A stretch of 33,423 nucleotides of DNA from NCBI GenBank assembly GCA_905235635.1, contig CAJOMC010000014.1, positions 1 through 33,423 on the forward strand. Reading direction: 5' to 3'. Of the stretch, positions 1 through 8,337 are shown piece after piece. The number at the start of each line of letters is the position of its first letter. Within the stretch, counting starts at the first letter, position 1. Position numbers and translations under genes: made by a program. The notes under the pieces were generated by a model. The model ran no database searches. It saw only the letters and a program-made list of their open reading frames with translations, and had not been told where the DNA came from. The stretch comes from an uncultured Bacilli bacterium (GTDB taxonomy: Bacteria; Bacillota_I; Bacilli_A; Izemoplasmatales; UBA1188).

Positions 1-23
1 AACGATATCAAGAAAAACTAAAA

Positions 24-70
24 GAGCTAGCACCCCTTGAATTCAGGGCACTAGCTCAACTCTCTTTTTT
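24..70. terminator. Bidirectional rho-independent terminator
   Basis: Arms GAGCTAG (24-30) and CTAGCTC (51-57) pair, with an inner CCC/GGG helix. A T-rich run follows on both strands: TCTCTTTTTT on plus and TTTTAGTTTTTC on minus. On the minus strand it lies about 80 bases past the stop of the DUF4127 gene. On the plus strand it could end a transcript entering from the left. Confidence 0.6.
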
Positions 71-135
71 AAACTAGTCCGTTTTTAACGAACATAGTCG
101 TCCGGTCTCTTTCTTATATTTCTAAATTAAAATAT

Positions 136-1602
136 CTATTCGACTTCAATATCTACTTCAAACATTCTCCTCCAAGGTAACTCAATTCTTTCTATTTTAT
201 AGTCACTATATAGGATAGGAAAATGTGTTTTAGCGTATTCTTCTATCTTCTCTTTAGCTATTTTTGTAATATATTCTTCTTTTCCTTTTAAATCAAAAAT
301 AGTTAACCCAAGATTATCAAGAATATTACTTGAAATATAGTTTCTTACGTATCCTTGATATATTAAATCATCATAGATTCTTTGGGCGAAGAATTTATTT
401 CTGTTTTGAGGATTATTACTATACGATAAAATAGTTGCGAAACTAATCACAGTACCTAGTGAATTTGAAGATGTGTTCCAGGAAGCATATGAATCAATAT
501 AGCTAAATCCAATTGTTTTATAAAGCATATCCATATACTTAAGATTACCGCCATTCACATAATACTTGTCAACTAGTCCAACAGTTTTCCCATCTTTCTT
601 AGCCTTTTTAATTCTTTCAAGTTGTGATAATACAATATCTTTATTTGTTATATCACCTTGTGTATATGCTTCATCTTGTCTATCTTTATTGTAGTTTATA
701 AATAATACTATATCTGCATCATCATACGAGTTTGTGATTATATTTAGTGATGCTTTTATTTGATTCTCTATAGTACTATAAAGAGGCATATTTTCATATG
801 ATGGGATTAAAGATAACGATTCACTATATAGGGGATCTATGTATATTCTTTTTGATGAACAATTCAGTTTATTTATTATTCTTGAAATAAGTGTTAATCC
901 TACTTCATCTGCGCCTGGATAAATTCCTATTTGATTACTATTAAATTTTGATGTTTCCTTAAAAATAACTTCCTTATCCATTGCGGTAAAACCACTTACC
1001 TGAGAGTCATCTTGAGGAATAATTAAATAATCAATTACACCTTTAGATAATAACGATATAGTTTCTTTAACCATTAAAAGATTAGTCTTTCTTCTATCCA
1101 TATAGTCAGATAAATATTCTTTGAGTTCATCAATTAAAAGATGACTATAATCCATATTCTTATGTATTAATGAACCGATTTGATTGATTTCTTTGCCATA
1201 TGTTTCATAATAATCTGGTTCTTCATCACTACTTGAATAAGTAGGACATCTCATAATTAAAGCGAAAGCATAAATAATAATATTTGGTTTAGTCTTTTTG
1301 ATTTCATTTATTAAAGATAGTCTAGAATATAACTCACTGGTTGATAGATGGTGGACCCTTGATGGAACAATTCCACCATAAAGAAGTTGATCAATAGAAA
1401 TTATTAATGCATCCGCAGCACTAACATTATTTAAAATAAATGCTTTTAGTAACTTAAAATCGCTTGGCATTTTTTTATTACCAAGTATGTTAAGTGGTGG
1501 TTCAAAGAGAGTAAAGCCATTAGTATATTCAATTATCTGATTTGGAAATAACCTATTGCAAGGTCTCTCATCAAGAGGTATAAATAAAATTTTCTTATTC
1601 AA
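136..1602 (-). CDS. DUF4127 family protein
   Basis: A 488-residue protein of the uncharacterised DUF4127 family. The N-terminus KKILFIPLDERPCN matches the family's opening signature, and the length is usual for the family. No signal peptide or membrane segment is evident, so it is probably cytoplasmic; the biochemical role is not known. The open frame extends upstream to an ATG at 1668, but the start is taken as TTG at 1602. An AAGG Shine-Dalgarno sits six bases before that TTG, and a consensus promoter (-35 at 1674-1679, -10 at 1651-1656) places the transcription start inside the longer version. It is monocistronic, with terminators on both sides. Family assignment is fairly secure; function is open. 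Confidence 0.8.
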   Translation of the reverse strand: MNKKILFIPLDERPCNRLFPNQIIEYTNGFTLFEPPLNILGNKKMPSDFKLLKAFILNNVSAADALIISIDQLLYGGIVPSRVHHLSTSELYSRLSLINEIKKTKPNIIIYAFALIMRCPTYSSSDEEPDYYETYGKEINQIGSLIHKNMDYSHLLIDELKEYLSDYMDRRKTNLLMVKETISLLSKGVIDYLIIPQDDSQVSGFTAMDKEVIFKETSKFNSNQIGIYPGADEVGLTLISRIINKLNCSSKRIYIDPLYSESLSLIPSYENMPLYSTIENQIKASLNIITNSYDDADIVLFINYNKDRQDEAYTQGDITNKDIVLSQLERIKKAKKDGKTVGLVDKYYVNGGNLKYMDMLYKTIGFSYIDSYASWNTSSNSLGTVISFATILSYSNNPQNRNKFFAQRIYDDLIYQGYVRNYISSNILDNLGLTIFDLKGKEEYITKIAKEKIEEYAKTHFPILYSDYKIERIELPWRRMFEVDIEVE

Positions 1603-1650
1603 AGCACACCTTAAACATCTAATTAAAAGTATATAATAATTGACAAGTTT

Positions 1651-1679
1651 ATAATAATATCCACTCAATTATTTGTCAA
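1651..1679 (-). promoter_or_regulatory. Promoter of the DUF4127 gene
   Basis: TTGACA at 1674-1679, a 17-base spacer, and TATTAT at 1651-1656, read on the minus strand. The predicted start near 1644 lies downstream of the ATG at 1668, which argues for the TTG start at 1602. Confidence 0.6.
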
Positions 1680-1717
1680 TAATTAAGGGCTAAATAGATA
1701 TTATAATATATAATAGA

Positions 1718-1738
1718 AAGAGGCCATTTTGGCCTTTT
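1718..1738 (-). terminator. Terminator of the MFS-GNAT operon
   Basis: The hairpin AAGGCC-AAAAT-GGCCTCTTT on the minus strand is followed by a T-rich tail. It lies about 27 bases after the stop of the GNAT gene. Confidence 0.6.
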
Positions 1739-1764
1739 CACATAATATATTAGTTAGTTAATAC

Positions 1765-2190
1765 CTATACATAGTATTCCATATCAAATTCATGATAAGT
1801 TTCTTCTATTACTTCATTGAATTCTTTAAAACCTATTTTTTCATAAACATGTTTCGCGATATCATTACCATAGATATATGTAGTAGTCATCTTCTTCATA
1901 TGGTAGTTTGCTTTCATAAATTCTATGAATTCTTTTAGGGCGTTAGTTCCCTTTTTCATATTTTGATGCGCTAAATCAATCGCATATTCCCACAAGAAGT
2001 ATTCGCCTTTCCCATCATCTCTTACAAGCGCAAAACCAATGAGTTCATCTTCTTCATATATGTCATAGGCTTTAACGATATCGGGATTATTTTTAATAAT
2101 TTTAATAATATCTTCTTTATCTGAAAGCATTAATTCTTGTGCTTTAGTTAGATTTACTTTCATACTTAAAGAAGGGATAAATTTATACAT
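1765..2190 (-). CDS. GNAT family N-acetyltransferase
   Basis: A 141-residue single-domain GNAT acetyltransferase, which would transfer an acetyl group from acetyl-CoA to an unidentified amine. The central strand-turn with FLWEYAIDLAHQNMKKG corresponds to the acetyl-CoA-binding motif A region. It is followed by TTYIYGNDIAKHVYEKIGF, the usual motif B ending (N...A...YEK.GF). The start ATG overlaps the last eight bases of the upstream MFS gene, so the two are probably translationally coupled; a GGAAG Shine-Dalgarno lies inside the MFS 3' end. Coupling to a transporter suggests the pair handles or detoxifies an imported small molecule, which is inference. The substrate cannot be read from sequence. 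Confidence 0.8.
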   Translation of the reverse strand: MYKFIPSLSMKVNLTKAQELMLSDKEDIIKIIKNNPDIVKAYDIYEEDELIGFALVRDDGKGEYFLWEYAIDLAHQNMKKGTNALKEFIEFMKANYHMKKMTTTYIYGNDIAKHVYEKIGFKEFNEVIEETYHEFDMEYYV

Positions 2191-3652
2191 TTAGTTCTTC
2201 CTTTTCTGTTTCAAATGATTTCGCAGATATACTTGATATATCAATGCCTTTGGTTTCTTTAACTTTAAGAAGCATTAGTATTGTACCTATAGTAATACCA
2301 ATTAAAACTAAAGCTAGTGTTACTGGCGCAATAGATTTATCACCCAAGATAAGTGTAATTATAGAGAATATACCTATTGCGGCACCATAAAATGAACCTG
2401 AGACAAGGTATGTGGTGGTGTTTGTCGAGACACGGAGGTTAGTTTCTGTCGATTCACTAATCATAAGAAGCATTAAATCTCCATAACTCCAAATAGAACC
2501 ACATGCCGCGCCTATTAAGAGTCCTATTATATATGGGTTCCAAATAAATACAGTAGATATATAGAATAATACATAGAATAATACCGTACCTACCGCAAAG
2601 AAGATTGATGCTTTCTTCCTTCCTATTTTATCTGCGATAATGCCAGGGAATAGTTCTACTATTGCACAAGATAATGCATAGAGTGTTAGTGCCCTAGTCA
2701 CAAATGATTCTGATAGTGAATAATCTATTGCCCCACTAGCGTCAATTAGTCCATTACCATTTAAATATCCATAAGCAATTATGGTGTTATAGCCATTTGT
2801 GAGTTGATAAGCTATCATGATAAAGCCATAACTTAACGCGATCCAGAGTAATTGCTTATGGATAAAGATATGCTTAAGACCATTTATTATTCCACCACGT
2901 TTAGCTTCATCACTCTTTTCTTCTTTAGCTTTTTGTCTTTCTTCTTCGGTCATCATTAACTGTTTTAATCTATTATCAATATAGGCATCACTTTCTCTCA
3001 TAAATATGAGTGCGACTACACTAATTACTACACCAACCATACCTAAGACGAAATATACATTACGCCATCCATTATCTGTCACATCTACTTTGAATATACT
3101 TCTAAATAAGGGTATAAGTAATATACCTAATGTCGCAAGACACTTAATAATAGAATAATACGTTCCTCTTTTTTCTTGTGGAGCACATTCTTGAATATAT
3201 ACCTGTTGCATATCATGTGGTATACAAAATTGAATAAGCATAGAACCTATTGCCCATACAGGTATTGATGTCGCAATACCTATAATAAACATACCAAGAC
3301 CCATACCAAGCGTATATAATACAAGGAATAGTTTTCTACCATATCTATCAGATAATGGTCTAAAAAGCATGCCAAGACCAGCAGCAATCATTATAAGCAC
3401 ATCAGCGAATTGTTTCACTGATGCGCTTCTTCCTGTAAACATGCTAAAAAACTTTTCCGCTATTATAGTTTCCGTTAGTTTACCTATGTTAGTTGATACT
3501 TCATCTACTAAATATACTATTGTGATAATAAATACAAAATAGAATATATACCCTGTAATCTTAGGTTTATTCTTTTCTTTTAAAAGACGTGCAATTTCTT
3601 TTTCTTCTTTCTTCTTTCGTAAAAGGAATCGTTCATTAGTCTCTTCTCTCAT
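2183..3652 (-). CDS. MFS transporter
   Basis: A 489-residue integral membrane protein of the major facilitator superfamily with about 12 hydrophobic segments. The loop between helices 2 and 3 reads RPLSDRYGRK, a clear MFS motif A. A second copy, GIIADKIGRKK, sits between helices 8 and 9. The N-terminus is charged and cytoplasmic. A hydrophilic loop (around residues 225-255) rich in Lys and Glu separates the two six-helix halves. The ATG at 3652 has GAGG seven bases upstream. It is the first gene of a two-gene operon with the overlapping GNAT gene. The substrate is unknown; the general fold resembles sugar or metabolite-type MFS proteins rather than a recognisable drug pump. Confidence 0.85.
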   Translation of the reverse strand: MREETNERFLLRKKKEEKEIARLLKEKNKPKITGYIFYFVFIITIVYLVDEVSTNIGKLTETIIAEKFFSMFTGRSASVKQFADVLIMIAAGLGMLFRPLSDRYGRKLFLVLYTLGMGLGMFIIGIATSIPVWAIGSMLIQFCIPHDMQQVYIQECAPQEKRGTYYSIIKCLATLGILLIPLFRSIFKVDVTDNGWRNVYFVLGMVGVVISVVALIFMRESDAYIDNRLKQLMMTEEERQKAKEEKSDEAKRGGIINGLKHIFIHKQLLWIALSYGFIMIAYQLTNGYNTIIAYGYLNGNGLIDASGAIDYSLSESFVTRALTLYALSCAIVELFPGIIADKIGRKKASIFFAVGTVLFYVLFYISTVFIWNPYIIGLLIGAACGSIWSYGDLMLLMISESTETNLRVSTNTTTYLVSGSFYGAAIGIFSIITLILGDKSIAPVTLALVLIGITIGTILMLLKVKETKGIDISSISAKSFETEKEELNV

Positions 3653-4050
3653 CTTAATCCTCGAATATATGTGTAATGATATATAAATATATTTTAATTA
3701 TATCATTTATATAAAGAGGTATAAATGAAAAAGAGTAATTGTGTTGCGCTTTATTTACATATTAGTTTAATTTTATACTAAGAAACACTCACCTAATATT
3801 AATGTTGTAAAAGTCAACTTTAAATTGTATTTGGGTGTGCGGACATTTATTTAGATTTTTTATATGAATCATTATATTCCTTTGGTGTTTGAAAATGATA
3901 AACTGAAAACGTAGGAAAGGACATGCTGACATTTTCAGTTTACCCTTTTCACTATAAAAGTATTGTCACTATTTTTTTATTCGTTTTGCTTTAAATAAAT
4001 TATATGGTTTTAAATATTTAGTTAATAGTTTTATTTCACGTATTTAATCA
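3653..4050. other. Intergenic region with inverted repeat and short relic frame
   Basis: There is no convincing gene here. A perfect 11-bp inverted repeat (3899-3909 with 3932-3942, core AAACTGAAAA/TTTTCAGTTT) encloses a 22-base loop. A minus-strand frame of 25 codons (3847-3924) ends in TPKEYNDSYKKSK. It lacks a Shine-Dalgarno site and looks like the 3' relic of a lost gene. The rest is AT-rich sequence with no recognisable signal beyond possible promoter elements of the MFS operon near 3690. Confidence 0.35.
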
Positions 4051-4082
4051 AGAAAGAGCCAGCAATAAGACTGGCTCTTTCT
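4051..4082 (-). terminator. Terminator of the lipoprotein operon
   Basis: A perfect 12-bp stem AGAAAGAGCCAG / CTGGCTCTTTCT with an 8-base loop, nine bases after the stop of the lipoprotein gene. The core stem is almost the same as that of the terminator at 9911-9940. Confidence 0.8.
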
Positions 4083-4090
4083 ATTTAATA

Positions 4091-6466
4091 CTATTCTTCG
4101 TATTGCGCTAAATAAGCTACTATTTGTTCTGAAGACATATTTTCTTTATTTTGAATAAAGATATCAATTAATGTGTCATAGTCAGATAGTATCTTATTTA
4201 ATATTGCTTGATCTAATGTAACACTTGATGTGATGCCATTATCTTTTAGCATATCCTCTGGGTAATCAGAGAAATTATGGTCAGTATTGTTATCCTCTTG
4301 GATAAACATCATAGGTACTTTTACTTCATTAGCAACGTATACACCATTTTCAGAATCGTATGTGTAATAGAACCTAGAACGTAACTCTATATCATACTTT
4401 CTACTTGTTTTTGCAGTTAACTTCTTATTATACGCTGGAACGAGTAGATTAGATGATCCGTTTAGGTAAACATCGGCAGTGCTTCTTGATGATTTATTTG
4501 CAGACGTTTTATCTGTTACCTTTACTGAATTAATGCCAGATATATCCCATAAATTAAACCATAAAGTGTTATATGTGCCTGTTATATCTCCTAAAACAGG
4601 AACGGTAATAGTTTTTTCCTCTCTTACTTCATATCCTAGTAGTCTTCCTTCATTAGCCTTATATAATTCATTTACATAACCATTAAGTAGAAGAATACCA
4701 GAGGCTTTATTACCTACAACTGACACATATCCATTTTCAATATAGAAATCAGCACAAGCTTTAATCTTATCCGAGCCATCTAATGTTGTATATTCATAGA
4801 TGTGACCAGTAGTCTTATCATTCTTCTTTTCTATAGATAGATAAGATGATCTAGATCCAAAATGACCAGAAACAGTTACACCGTAAGTTGTTGCCATTTC
4901 ATATGTGCTATCAGATACAACGTATTTAATCTTATATGCATCGCCTAATGAGATGAATATTCCTTTAGCATCTTTAGCTAAATCATATTCCATCTTTATA
5001 GTAGGATAAACGCTACCTATAGCTGGAACTGTAGTAGCTGTAGTTATATTGATATAGAATACTAGTTTAGCATTTTTAAATTCAAATAAACCATTAAATC
5101 CAGTACCACTAAACTCATATGACATTTCATCAGCATAAGAGTTTTCTAAATATATATTTACAGCCTCTCCTGCAGCATTTAATGCTGTTTGAACTACATT
5201 AAACACTTTAGCCATAGTGACACTTTGGTTGATGTTTTCTATTACCATTTGCCATTGTTCACCATATCCAGCTTTATTTATACTAGATACATTAGTAAAT
5301 GAAGTGAAATCATAGTTAATATCTAATAAATTAACTATATTACCTTGATAACTTGGTGCCATTTGAGTTGGTAAATAATCATATGCAGTTGTGGTTTCAA
5401 CTTGAGTTAATCTATTTAAATAATCTTTTACTGTACTAACTAATAATTCTTTAATATGAGCTTCTGTTTCAGATAATACAGTAGTTAATGTAGTTGGTAC
5501 ATCCTCTAGTTTAGTAACTGCATTTAACTTTTCTATTTCTGTATCAGAGAAATCAGTTAAATCAGCTTTAATTGTTTCATTAGGCATTTTTGCTAAACCA
5601 GCATCAACTACTTCTTCAAGTTCGGCTATCGCAATCTTCTTTGCTTCGGTTAATACATATTCTTCTAAATCTTCTTTAATTTCAAGAACACATGGCTGAA
5701 CACCTTCAATAGTATCAACTGCTGCTAATTTTGCTTTCTCAGTATTATAAAAAGCTTGTGTATCTACTTTTAAAGTTTCATATGGAATCTTTTCGATTAA
5801 AGCAGTTACATATGGGTTTAATTCTTCTAATGCTTTATTCTTTAAAGCAATAACTACTTTAGCTGTCTCATTCTTAATATATTCCTTAGTATCATCTAGA
5901 ATCTCTTTATATGTTGTTGCAACATCTTCTAGTGATTCAATAGATGATATTTTGTCCATTTCAGTGTCATAGAATTCTTGAACAGATGCCTTTAATTCAT
6001 CGTCAGGGATTTGATCAATTAATGGATTAACGATACCATCTAGTTTTTCAATAGCTAAAGGTTTTAAGGTATCATTAACAAACTTTAAAGTATCAGCAGC
6101 AACTTTGCTTGCTGCTTCTTTAGCCTCATCTAAATCACTTATACCATTAACATACTGTTTTTCTCTATTGTAATATGTTCTTACTATCTCTTTTAATTCA
6201 TCATTAGTAATCTTTTCAATGAAAGGATTAACTAACTCATCTAGTTTTGATATAGCTTCAGCTTTATGTGCAGCCAGCTTAACTTGATGGTTGTCAGTCT
6301 CTGTAATTATATCGCTACTAGTGCTATCTCTATTTGAATCTACCGTAGTATCGATTGTAGTTGGATCTGGTTTAGCAGTTGTTGGGCTATCAAATCCACT
6401 ACAAGCAGTTAAACTGGCTGTAATAAATATTACAAATAAGATAATAATTAAAAATCTTTTCTTCAT
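4091..6466 (-). CDS. Large repeat-containing lipoprotein, function unknown
   Basis: A 791-residue exported lipoprotein. A Lys-Lys-Arg start and hydrophobic stretch lead to the lipobox LTAC with lipidation at Cys22. A Thr/Ser/Asp-rich spacer follows to about residue 65. Four tandem helical repeats of roughly 67-74 residues begin near residues 74, 141, 215 and 282. Each opens with a motif like KLDxxVNPLIxxIPxDELK and contains an F/YYxTE step. A C-terminal part of about 430 residues, rich in beta-type and Asn/Thr/Tyr sequence, resembles nothing I recognise. The ATG shares one base with the TAA of the upstream regulator (TAATG), so translation is coupled. A strong terminator follows. A surface binding or sensing protein is likely by inference; no enzyme motif is visible. 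Confidence 0.75.
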   Translation of the reverse strand: MKKRFLIIILFVIFITASLTACSGFDSPTTAKPDPTTIDTTVDSNRDSTSSDIITETDNHQVKLAAHKAEAISKLDELVNPFIEKITNDELKEIVRTYYNREKQYVNGISDLDEAKEAASKVAADTLKFVNDTLKPLAIEKLDGIVNPLIDQIPDDELKASVQEFYDTEMDKISSIESLEDVATTYKEILDDTKEYIKNETAKVVIALKNKALEELNPYVTALIEKIPYETLKVDTQAFYNTEKAKLAAVDTIEGVQPCVLEIKEDLEEYVLTEAKKIAIAELEEVVDAGLAKMPNETIKADLTDFSDTEIEKLNAVTKLEDVPTTLTTVLSETEAHIKELLVSTVKDYLNRLTQVETTTAYDYLPTQMAPSYQGNIVNLLDINYDFTSFTNVSSINKAGYGEQWQMVIENINQSVTMAKVFNVVQTALNAAGEAVNIYLENSYADEMSYEFSGTGFNGLFEFKNAKLVFYINITTATTVPAIGSVYPTIKMEYDLAKDAKGIFISLGDAYKIKYVVSDSTYEMATTYGVTVSGHFGSRSSYLSIEKKNDKTTGHIYEYTTLDGSDKIKACADFYIENGYVSVVGNKASGILLLNGYVNELYKANEGRLLGYEVREEKTITVPVLGDITGTYNTLWFNLWDISGINSVKVTDKTSANKSSRSTADVYLNGSSNLLVPAYNKKLTAKTSRKYDIELRSRFYYTYDSENGVYVANEVKVPMMFIQEDNNTDHNFSDYPEDMLKDNGITSSVTLDQAILNKILSDYDTLIDIFIQNKENMSSEQIVAYLAQYEE

Positions 6467-7353
6467 TATTTAACTCCTCTTAAATTTCTTGCTAATGCAA
6501 ATGGATATACGAATACACTTAAAACAATTGAAAGCAGTGTTGCAAATGCGGCTGCTAATAGTGCTAATACAATTCCAAGTAAGAATAAAAATACTTTTGC
6601 TACGATTAGGAATATTAATCCGTCTAGGCTAAACGAGAATATAACTCCAGGCATTCTTACAAATCCCCATGAAGTTATCTCCAGCCACATATCGGGAACA
6701 AAAGTATTATTTAGGATCATTGTTCCAAGGAATGAAAATGCTAATACAGCTAAGACTATTGAGCCAATTCCAGCATCTTTGTCACCCTTAGTAAATCCTA
6801 AAATAGCAACTATAATAAATACAAGTGCTAAGAGTGACGGCCAGATAAAAGATTGTATTCTTCTTTTCTTTAATTTACTAGCAAACTCTTTTTTCTTTTG
6901 TTCTTCAATTCTTTTTAGCTCTAGTAATCTCTTGTCATTGCATTTCCTGCACAACAATTTTTTTCTAGTTTCGATATGACTACTTCTTCCGCTTCTAACA
7001 CTATATTTTTCAGTAATTCTAAAAATATCACCAGAATCATATATAGGTTTATTGCATTCTTCGCATACACCAAGAATGGGTTTTTGTTCCGCTTCTTTGA
7101 TAATCACTCTTTCAACTACTTGAGTTTTATCTTCTCCCTGTTCAGAGTTATCATCCCGTTCAATACCAAACAAGTCATCTGTTGAACAGTTAAGAATTCG
7201 ACACATATCTTTTAACATATCGAACGATGGTTCTGCATCATCGTTTTCCCACCTTGATACAGCCTGGTATGTGACATGTAGTTCATCCGCTAACTCTTTT
7301 TGCGTTAATCCAGCTTTACTTCTATATTCTTTTATTTTTAAACCAATGCCCAA
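6466..7353 (-). CDS. XRE regulator with zinc-ribbon and membrane domain
   Basis: About 295 residues in three parts. First is an N-terminal XRE/Cro helix-turn-helix (residues ~5-60, GLTQKELADELHVTYQAVSRWEN). Next is a cysteine pair region (CEEC about 25 residues before CRKC), likely a zinc ribbon. Last is a C-terminal block with about four membrane helices (from ~residue 165). This looks like a membrane-anchored DNA-binding regulator. An upstream GTG (7362) directly abuts the AGGAGG Shine-Dalgarno, so the TTG at 7353, eight bases beyond it, is the better start. The stop overlaps the lipoprotein start by one base, implying the regulator and lipoprotein act together, perhaps as a sensor and its surface partner. 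The TTCAACTAAA / TTTAGTTGAA inverted repeat upstream could be its own operator. Confidence 0.8.
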   Translation of the reverse strand: MGIGLKIKEYRSKAGLTQKELADELHVTYQAVSRWENDDAEPSFDMLKDMCRILNCSTDDLFGIERDDNSEQGEDKTQVVERVIIKEAEQKPILGVCEECNKPIYDSGDIFRITEKYSVRSGRSSHIETRKKLLCRKCNDKRLLELKRIEEQKKKEFASKLKKRRIQSFIWPSLLALVFIIVAILGFTKGDKDAGIGSIVLAVLAFSFLGTMILNNTFVPDMWLEITSWGFVRMPGVIFSFSLDGLIFLIVAKVFLFLLGIVLALLAAAFATLLSIVLSVFVYPFALARNLRGVK

Positions 7354-7370
7354 TTTTGACACCTCCTAAA

Positions 7371-7449
7371 TTCAACTAAATTTTACTATGAAAAGTTGTT
7401 TATTTATCTTAATTAATCTTTGAATTACTCAATATTTTGTTTAGTTGAA
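7371..7449. promoter_or_regulatory. Spaced inverted repeat upstream of the XRE membrane regulator
   Basis: TTCAACTAAA at 7371-7380 and its exact complement TTTAGTTGAA at 7440-7449 are separated by 59 bases. They bracket the region where the regulator's promoter should lie. Two half-sites for autoregulatory looping are plausible but unproven. Confidence 0.35.
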
Positions 7450-7480
7450 ATTTTAAAGCCATTTTTGGCTATTTAATACA

Positions 7481-7547
7481 AAAAAACTGGGTGGTTTTAC
7501 CTAGATCCATCGGATATAACTTCTATTAAGTTACCCCCCAGCGTTTT
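7481..7547. ncRNA. Structured element: three-way-junction RNA or two-way terminator
   Basis: Outer arms CTGGG (487-491) and CCCAG (537-541) continue after a mismatch with GG/CC. On the minus strand the interior holds two small hairpins: TAACTT-AATAG-AAGTTA, then ATCC-GAT-GGAT. T-runs follow on both strands (TTTTTTTG on minus, TTTTTGACTTTTTT on plus). It sits about 130 bases before the XRE regulator start. It matches no riboswitch class I know. It may be a terminator, an attenuator or a small RNA. Confidence 0.4.
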
Positions 7548-7698
7548 TGACTTTTTTCGAGAGAAGGCAAGGCATGTTTTTTATTAACTTATAATATATA
7601 ACAATTCAAAGTAAAGTTCCATATTTTTCAGATTATTCTATCTCGCTTTCCGGCAAAAGTCCCATTTCATAAGAATCATTATTAAAAGTGTAAATTAA

Positions 7699-7722
7699 AA
7701 AACCTTACATATAAAAGGTTTT
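7699..7722 (-). terminator. Terminator of the ATPase-Toprim operon
   Basis: The hairpin AAAACCTT-TTATATGT-AAGGTTTT on the minus strand is followed by TTAATTT. It lies about 110 bases past the Toprim-like gene stop, and leaves room for the short frame at 7741-7812. Confidence 0.6.
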
Positions 7723-7740
7723 CTTAGCCATAAATATTTC

Positions 7741-7812
7741 TTAATTAATACCAGTTCGCTTATTTGCTTTTTTTGCGCACCATTCCTTATATTTCCACAC
7801 CAAATCTATCAT
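7741..7812 (-). other. Possible 23-codon small ORF or 3' gene relic
   Basis: A minus-strand ATG frame of 23 codons contains WKYKEWCAKKANKR. The frame is open upstream for about a dozen codons without any start codon, overlapping the end of the Toprim-like gene. No Shine-Dalgarno precedes the ATG. The composition looks protein-like (basic, aromatic), but it could equally be the tail of an eroded gene. It is transcribed with the ATPase-Toprim operon if the terminator at 7699-7722 is used. Confidence 0.25.
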
Positions 7813-7834
7813 TTCGGGGGAGAAAGTTTGTTTA

Positions 7835-8332
7835 TTATACTTCCTTTCTCCTTAAATATACATCTAGTACCTTTAAAATGTTACTAGACTTCTTTCTACT
7901 AATAGTGGTTTGACTTAAATTAATAGTTTCAACATTATCTATTTCTTTATGTGGTACAAACTGTCTTGCTTTTAGGGTTTTAGCGCTATATGGTATGCTA
8001 TCACCAAGAAATACTTGTTCTATATCTTCATAGAACCATATTAATTCATAGTGGTTGTATCTAGCATAATCTTCTATTAGTTCATTTAACTCATATGCTT
8101 GCTTATTTATGTTATCTATGTCATAACACATAAACACATGAGTTATACCATTATACTTATATATGTTTTTATCAACTTCTTTCTTTCTCTTATTATAGTT
8201 TCCTTTACCATTTAGAAATATAGGAGTTAATTTATGACCTAATGTATTATAGTATTTCTTTAAAGTTTCAGAGATATATAAATAGTCACTCATGGAATCT
8301 TTATTTGATCCTACTATAAATATTAGTTGCAT
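7835..8332 (-). CDS. Toprim/RloB-like small protein, partner of AAA ATPase
   Basis: 165 residues. A hydrophobic strand (LIFIVG, 3-8) is followed by a helix. A second strand ends in the acidic pair CYDIDN (Asp71, Asp73), and a WFYEDIEQVF segment lies near residue 100. This layout matches RloB/Toprim-type nucleases that accompany AAA ATPases in systems such as AbiL. The usual first Toprim glutamate (VEG or CEGE) is not present; the sequence there reads VGSNKDSMSD. Catalysis is therefore uncertain. The ATG has GAGGAG eight bases upstream, five bases after the ATPase stop, so the two form an operon. Probable role: effector of an abortive-infection system, inferred from family and context. It could alternatively be a non-nucleolytic member of the fold. 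Confidence 0.6.
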   Translation of the reverse strand: MQLIFIVGSNKDSMSDYLYISETLKKYYNTLGHKLTPIFLNGKGNYNKRKKEVDKNIYKYNGITHVFMCYDIDNINKQAYELNELIEDYARYNHYELIWFYEDIEQVFLGDSIPYSAKTLKARQFVPHKEIDNVETINLSQTTISRKKSSNILKVLDVYLRRKEV

Positions 8333-8337
8333 AAATA

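Noticed and set aside
136-1668. ATG at 1668 as start of the DUF4127 protein
   Set aside because: It lies upstream of the predicted transcription start, and the 22 extra residues do not resemble the family N-terminus.
3847-3924. 25-codon frame as a functional small protein
   Set aside because: No Shine-Dalgarno, no promoter, and its frame coincides with an inverted repeat; kept only as a relic within the intergenic entry.
7481-7547. Hammerhead ribozyme or known riboswitch
   Set aside because: The three-way junction lacks the hammerhead core (CUGAUGA, GAAA), and no known riboswitch consensus matches.
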